Below are positions 32,122 to 36,045 of a DNA stretch of 36,045 bases, piece after piece. This DNA comes from an uncultured Bacilli bacterium. Its GTDB lineage: Bacteria > Bacillota_I > Bacilli_A > RF39 > UBA660. The stretch's first letter is position 1, and every line of letters starts with the position of its first letter. The stretch is from positions 1 through 36,045 of the forward strand of contig CANQXQ010000004.1 of assembly GCA_947627845.1 (NCBI GenBank), in the 5' to 3' direction. The notes under the pieces are model-generated. The model was given only the letters and a program-made list of their open reading frames with translations. It was not told the origin of the DNA and did no database searches. The position numbers and the translations under genes are program-made.

Positions 32122-32994
32122 CATTTCTTTATCAATATCATTTAATACTCCAAATTTTTTTATTAACCATTTTGGTTCAATAAGATCTTCGACTAAAGGA
32201 TCTCCGGTAATTCGCATAATAACTATATTTTCATTTAAATATTCTAATTGTTGACAAACAATATCAATATATTCTTCTTTGGTAAGTAGATGAAATTTTT
32301 CTTTAGCATACATCTTAGCTATTTTAGTATCTTTCGGAATATATAACATATGAATTTTTATGCCATCAATTTCTAACTTATTTAAATATTTAACAGTTTC
32401 TATCATCATTTCTTTAGTTTCATAAGGAAGTCCATTTATAATATGGACAATCACCATAATTCCTCTTGCTTTTAACTTTTTTATTGCTTCTTCAAAATTT
32501 TGTAAATCATGACCTCGATTAATTAATTTAAGAGTTTCTTCATGTTTAGATTGTAACCCAATTTCTACCATCAAAAAAGTTCTTTGATTTAATTCACTTA
32601 AATAATCTAATACTTCCTCTTTTAAGCAATCACTTCTTGTTGCAATATCAAGTCCAATTACATTAGGTATTTTTAAGGCTCTTTCATATTTTTCTTTTAA
32701 AACATCTAGTGGGGCATAAGTATTACTATTAGCTTGAAAATAAGCAATATACTTTGAATTAGGCCATTTTTTATCTAACGGAATTTTTACAATTTCAAAT
32801 TGTTCTTCTAACGATTTATTTTCTAAATTATTCCCACTTCCAGCTTTACAAAAAATACAACCCTGATTATTTTTAAAATTAGGACAAGAGAAATTACCAT
32901 TTAAACTTACTTTAAAAACTTTACATCCAAATTTATTTTTAAAAAAGTAATTTAACATATGATATCTTTTATTATCTAAAGTATATTTAAACAT
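32080..32994 (-). CDS. Radical SAM protein, TIGR01212/YhcC family
   Basis: A 304-residue enzyme. The N-terminal iron-sulfur motif is C-x7-C-x2-C as in FSCPNFKNNQGCIFCKAG, typical of the TIGR01212 family, followed by KYIAYFQANSNTY and the TIM-barrel strands (IGLDIATRSD, MVEIGLQSKHEETLKLINRG). The reaction is not established for the family. ATG on the minus strand at 32994 is chosen because GGTGGTGAT sits four bases upstream and an upstream start at 33021 lies in the -10 (TATAAT 33010-33015). It converges on the sigma gene with an 11-base overlap. Confidence 0.88.
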   Translation of the reverse strand: MFKYTLDNKRYHMLNYFFKNKFGCKVFKVSLNGNFSCPNFKNNQGCIFCKAGSGNNLENKSLEEQFEIVKIPLDKKWPNSKYIAYFQANSNTYAPLDVLKEKYERALKIPNVIGLDIATRSDCLKEEVLDYLSELNQRTFLMVEIGLQSKHEETLKLINRGHDLQNFEEAIKKLKARGIMVIVHIINGLPYETKEMMIETVKYLNKLEIDGIKIHMLYIPKDTKIAKMYAKEKFHLLTKEEYIDIVCQQLEYLNENIVIMRITGDPLVEDLIEPKWLIKKFGVLNDIDKEMKKRDIYQGDKVIP

Positions 32995-33069
32995 AAAATC
33001 ACCACCCATATTATAACACAAATAGTTTTAAAATAATTTATTATGCATATAGTTTTGTAGGAGGCTAAT

Positions 33070-35673
33070 ATGTATCAAGGATTAAAGAAAGAGGAAGTAG
33101 AAAAAAATCGTCGTCTTTATGGGACCAATAGTATTAGTAATGTAAAACAAAATAGCTTTTTTAAACTATTATTAGAATCTTTAGGTGATCCAATAATTAA
33201 AATTTTATTAGTAGCCTTAACTGTCAAAGTCATCTTTTTATTTCGGGATTTTGATTATTTTGAAACTTTAGGTATTCTAATTGCTATTTTTTTGGCCTCA
33301 TTTATTTCCAGTATTTCGGAATATGGTAGTGAAGCTGCCTTTCGTCGGTTGCAGGAAGAATCATCTAAATTATTAGTTAAAGTTATACGTGATAATAAAA
33401 TTAAAGAAATTCCTATTGAAGAAATCGTTGTAAATGATTTAGTTATTTTAAATAGTGGTGATAAAGTCCCCGCGGATGGTTATTTAATAAAAGGTGAATT
33501 AAGTGTTGATGAATCTAGTTTAAATGGGGAAACCAAAGAAACTAAAAAATATTCCGTTTTAAATATTCATAATATTCAAGAAAATAATAAATTATATCGT
33601 GGTTCGGTTATATATAATGGTAATGCGTATCTTCAAGTTACCACAGTAGGTGATAAAACTATATATGGTGCCTTAGCTAAAGAAGTCTCTGAAGCTGCCC
33701 CAACATCGCCCTTAAAAATGCGTTTACAAGGTTTAGCTAAATTTATAAGTCGAATTGGTTATATTGGGGCGGGGTTAGTTACCATATCTTATCTTTTTTC
33801 CGTAATTGTTTTAGAAAATCATTTTGATAGTCATTTAATTTGGAATACTTTAACTAATTTCCATTTAATGATGGATCATTTAATTTATGCTCTAACTTTA
33901 AGTGTAACTATTATAGTTGTTGCTGTTCCTGAGGGCTTACCTATGATGATTACATTAGTTTTATCAAGTAATATGAAAAGAATGCTTAAAAGTAATGTTC
34001 TTGTAAGAAGATTAGTAGGAATAGAAACAGCCGGTAATATAAATGTTTTATTAACTGATAAAACGGGTACCTTAACTAAAGGTAAATTAGAAATAAATGA
34101 AATAATTACCGGTGATAATATTCATTATAAAAATTTAAAAGAAATAAAAAGTAATCCTAGCTATTACCAAATGTTTTATAAAAACTTATATTATAATAAT
34201 GAAAGTAAGTTTGATGAGTTAAATAAAGTAATTGGTGGTAATTCCACCGATAAAGCTTGTTTAAGTTTTATTACTAAAGATTTAAATATTAATTCTAAAA
34301 TCTTAACTAAAACTGCTTTTAATAGTGAAACTAAATATAGTAAAGTAACTCTTAATGATAATATTACTTATTTTAAAGGAGCACCGGAAATATTACTTAA
34401 AAAAACTATTAAATATTTAACTAAAACTGGTGAAGAAAAACTTATATTAAATAAAAATTTAATAACTACTAATATTGAAAATCTTACTAAAAAGGGGATT
34501 AGAGTTTTAGCTTTATGTTATAATTCCAAAAATTCTTCTTTAGAAAACTTAACTTTAATTGGTTTAGTTGCCATTAAAGATGATTTACGAAAAGAAGCTA
34601 AAGAGGGCGTTAATTTAATTAAAAGTGCTGGCATTAATTTAATCATGATTACTGGCGATGCTAAAGATACAGCCCTTTCGATTGCCACCGATGCCGGTAT
34701 CTATACTAAAGATGATCTTATTTTAACCAGTAGTGAATTAAATAGTTTAAGTGATGCTGAATTAAAAAAGAAAATCAGTAAGTTACGTGTTGTTGCCAGA
34801 GCTCTTCCTCAAGATAAATCCCGTTTAGTTCGCATTTTAGAAGAAATGGATTTAGTCGTGGGCATGACTGGAGATGGAGTAAATGATGCTCCAGCGCTTA
34901 AAAAAGCTAATGTTGGCTTTGCGATGGGAAGTGGTACCGAAGTTGCTAAAGAAGCTAGTGATATTGTTATTTTAGATGATAATATTTTATCAATTAGTAA
35001 AGCTATTCTTTATGGCCGCACTATTTTTAAAAGCATTCGGAAATTTATAATCTATCAATTAACTGTTAATATGTGTGCTTTAATATTGTCTATTATTGGT
35101 CCTTTTATTGGTATCAATACGCCTATAACTATTATTCAAATGTTATGGCTTAATATGATTATGGACACATTTGCTGGTTTAGCTTTTTCTTTTGAACCTG
35201 CCCTTGAAAGTTATATGCATGAACCACCCAAAAGAAAAGATGAGCCTATAATTAATTCTTATATGATTGGGGAAGTTTTATTTACTGGTCTTTATTCCGC
35301 CATTGTTTGTATTTTATTTTTAAAACTTCCTATAGTAAGAGAATATATTCGAGTTGGGGAAAATTATAAATATTTAATGACCGCTTATTTTGCTTTGTTT
35401 ATCTTTATCGGTGTCTTTAATTCCTTTAATGCTCGTAGTGAAAGAATAAATATCTTTGCTAATTTATCTAAAAATAAAGTATTTATCTTTATTATTGCTT
35501 TTATTTTAACTGTTCAAATTTATTTAATCTATTATGGCGGTGATTTATTCCGGACTTATGGCTTAATGGCTAAAGAATTCTTTATTGTTTTAGTTATTGC
35601 ATCAACAGTATTCCCAGTAGATTTTCTAAGAAAAATATACTTACGAAAACATCACTTAAAAACAGGAGTCTAA
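33070..35673 (+). CDS. Calcium-type P-type ATPase (P2 family)
   Basis: An 867-residue cation pump of the SERCA/PMCA group. Phosphorylation site DKTGTLT with Asp330, TGDAKDTALSIA and GDGVNDAPALKKANVGFAMGSG hinge are all intact, and about ten membrane helices are present. The helix-4 ion site is VPEGLP (286-291) and helix 6 has NMIMDTFAG, both as in Ca2+ pumps; the actuator loop reads LNGET rather than the usual LTGES. It probably exports Ca2+ at the expense of ATP. GGAGG (33060-33064) sets the ATG. A weak tail-to-head gap of 76 bases separates it from the next gene. No regulator is adjacent. Confidence 0.93.
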   Translation: MYQGLKKEEVEKNRRLYGTNSISNVKQNSFFKLLLESLGDPIIKILLVALTVKVIFLFRDFDYFETLGILIAIFLASFISSISEYGSEAAFRRLQEESSKLLVKVIRDNKIKEIPIEEIVVNDLVILNSGDKVPADGYLIKGELSVDESSLNGETKETKKYSVLNIHNIQENNKLYRGSVIYNGNAYLQVTTVGDKTIYGALAKEVSEAAPTSPLKMRLQGLAKFISRIGYIGAGLVTISYLFSVIVLENHFDSHLIWNTLTNFHLMMDHLIYALTLSVTIIVVAVPEGLPMMITLVLSSNMKRMLKSNVLVRRLVGIETAGNINVLLTDKTGTLTKGKLEINEIITGDNIHYKNLKEIKSNPSYYQMFYKNLYYNNESKFDELNKVIGGNSTDKACLSFITKDLNINSKILTKTAFNSETKYSKVTLNDNITYFKGAPEILLKKTIKYLTKTGEEKLILNKNLITTNIENLTKKGIRVLALCYNSKNSSLENLTLIGLVAIKDDLRKEAKEGVNLIKSAGINLIMITGDAKDTALSIATDAGIYTKDDLILTSSELNSLSDAELKKKISKLRVVARALPQDKSRLVRILEEMDLVVGMTGDGVNDAPALKKANVGFAMGSGTEVAKEASDIVILDDNILSISKAILYGRTIFKSIRKFIIYQLTVNMCALILSIIGPFIGINTPITIIQMLWLNMIMDTFAGLAFSFEPALESYMHEPPKRKDEPIINSYMIGEVLFTGLYSAIVCILFLKLPIVREYIRVGENYKYLMTAYFALFIFIGVFNSFNARSERINIFANLSKNKVFIFIIAFILTVQIYLIYYGGDLFRTYGLMAKEFFIVLVIASTVFPVDFLRKIYLRKHHLKTGV

Positions 35674-35722
35674 AAAAAATTAATCTCGGTGACATGCTTC
35701 GACAAATTTTGCACTTTTAATA

Positions 35723-35744
35723 TGGTAATATGCTAATAGGTGAT
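35723..35744 (+). promoter_or_regulatory. Extended -10 and ribosome site of the SirA-like gene
   Basis: TGG TAATAT (35723-35731), no good -35; AGGTGAT (35738-35744) then ATG 35750. Confidence 0.5.
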
Positions 35745-35749
35745 TAATT

Positions 35750-36045
35750 ATGCGGACATTTTATATTTTTAATATTAATAAAGATTTTTATAATCTTATG
35801 AAAAACAATCCATATCATTTATTTAAAGCTATGGAAGACATTCATAACTTTGATAACAAAGATGTATCATTAGCTTACGATTTATTTATGCAAATCGTTA
35901 GCCCTTTTGATAAAAGTAAAATCAATAATAAAATATTTACGGAATCTAAAGATAATGATTTTTATTCTAAATTTCATAATGTACATCGTATTCAAAATAA
36001 ATATATACCTGAAGATTCTATGTTAGTTGTTAATAAAGCTTTTCT
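35750..36045 (+). CDS. SirA-like protein (partial, 3' end outside window)
   Basis: The first 98 residues of a reading frame that runs off the window. MRTFYIFNINKDFYNLMKNN, then HLFKAMEDIHNF and VSLAYDLFMQIVSPFDKSKIN, match the general pattern of SirA, the Bacillus inhibitor of DnaA-dependent replication at sporulation; the resemblance is from memory of the family and modest. It is preceded by GGTGAT and an extended -10. A role in sporulation cannot be assumed here. Moderate to low confidence in the name, high that it is a gene. Confidence 0.6.
   Translation, partial: MRTFYIFNINKDFYNLMKNNPYHLFKAMEDIHNFDNKDVSLAYDLFMQIVSPFDKSKINNKIFTESKDNDFYSKFHNVHRIQNKYIPEDSMLVVNKAF

Noticed and set aside
1-36045. 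Mycoplasma-type code (TGA as Trp)
   Set aside because: All tryptophans in conserved motifs use TGG and TGA stops a gene at 16606-16608.

Overview
The window is a very AT-rich bacterial chromosome segment from a low-GC Gram-positive lineage (Bacillota/Mycoplasmatota border). My best guess is an uncultured gut Bacilli/Erysipelotrichia/RF39-type organism. It uses the standard code (TGA ends the secreted protein at 16606-16608), its Shine-Dalgarno sites are GGAG or GGTGAT, and most promoters are SigA-like with an extended TGn -10. It has a cell wall: MurD, a RodA/FtsW protein, a glucosaminidase and a lipoteichoic-acid-synthase-like enzyme are present. Its 5S rRNA is shortened, as in Mollicutes. 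Much of the gene order recalls Bacillus subtilis (yvcK-whiA then clpP then gap; rlmB-sigH; cdaA-cdaR).

Layout. 1-261: 3' end of 23S rRNA, then 5S rRNA. 363-1109: a lone nuclease-like gene. 1436-3311: yvcK-whiA. 3486-6149: a two-gene unit with its own consensus promoter, a leucine-rich-repeat/transglutaminase-like protein followed by an HD-domain protein with an ADP-ribosyltransferase-like segment; I regard this as the best candidate for an undescribed system. 6150-6719: clpP on the minus strand. 6838-11945: a TGS/P-loop nucleoside kinase, GAPDH and a GH31 glycosidase. 11958-15389: a T-box leader, a small membrane protein and leuS, whose product carries a complete NUDIX hydrolase domain inside its editing domain. 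15410-16630: tandem perfect-consensus promoters around a six-codon mini-ORF, a membrane-anchored protein and a secreted protein with a SipW/TasA-type signal. 16646-18209: inverted repeats, a small unknown gene and the threonylcarbamoyl-AMP synthase gene. 18305-18379: tRNA-Gly(GCC) on the minus strand. 18473-21737: an LTA-synthase-like gene and two membrane proteins. 21808-22801: a CotJA/CotJB fusion and CotJC (manganese catalase family). 22894-26997: a coiled-coil protein, a DUF1292-like protein, and CdaA/CdaR for c-di-AMP. 27048-27340: a gene-free stretch with a compact three-way-junction RNA candidate and an opposing orphan promoter. 27351-36045: RodA/FtsW (minus), a small conserved-looking protein, a glucosaminidase, MurD, RlmB, a SigH-like sigma factor, a radical SAM protein (minus), a Ca2+-type P-ATPase and the start of a SirA-like gene.

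Most of the window is housekeeping: translation (rRNA, tRNA, LeuRS, TsaC, RlmB), envelope building (MurD, RodA, LTA synthase, glucosaminidase) and c-di-AMP signalling, which in related bacteria is tied to wall homeostasis. The accessory content is concentrated at 363-1109, 3486-6149, 15410-16797, 21808-22801 and 27048-27340. No CRISPR array, transposase or phage gene was seen.
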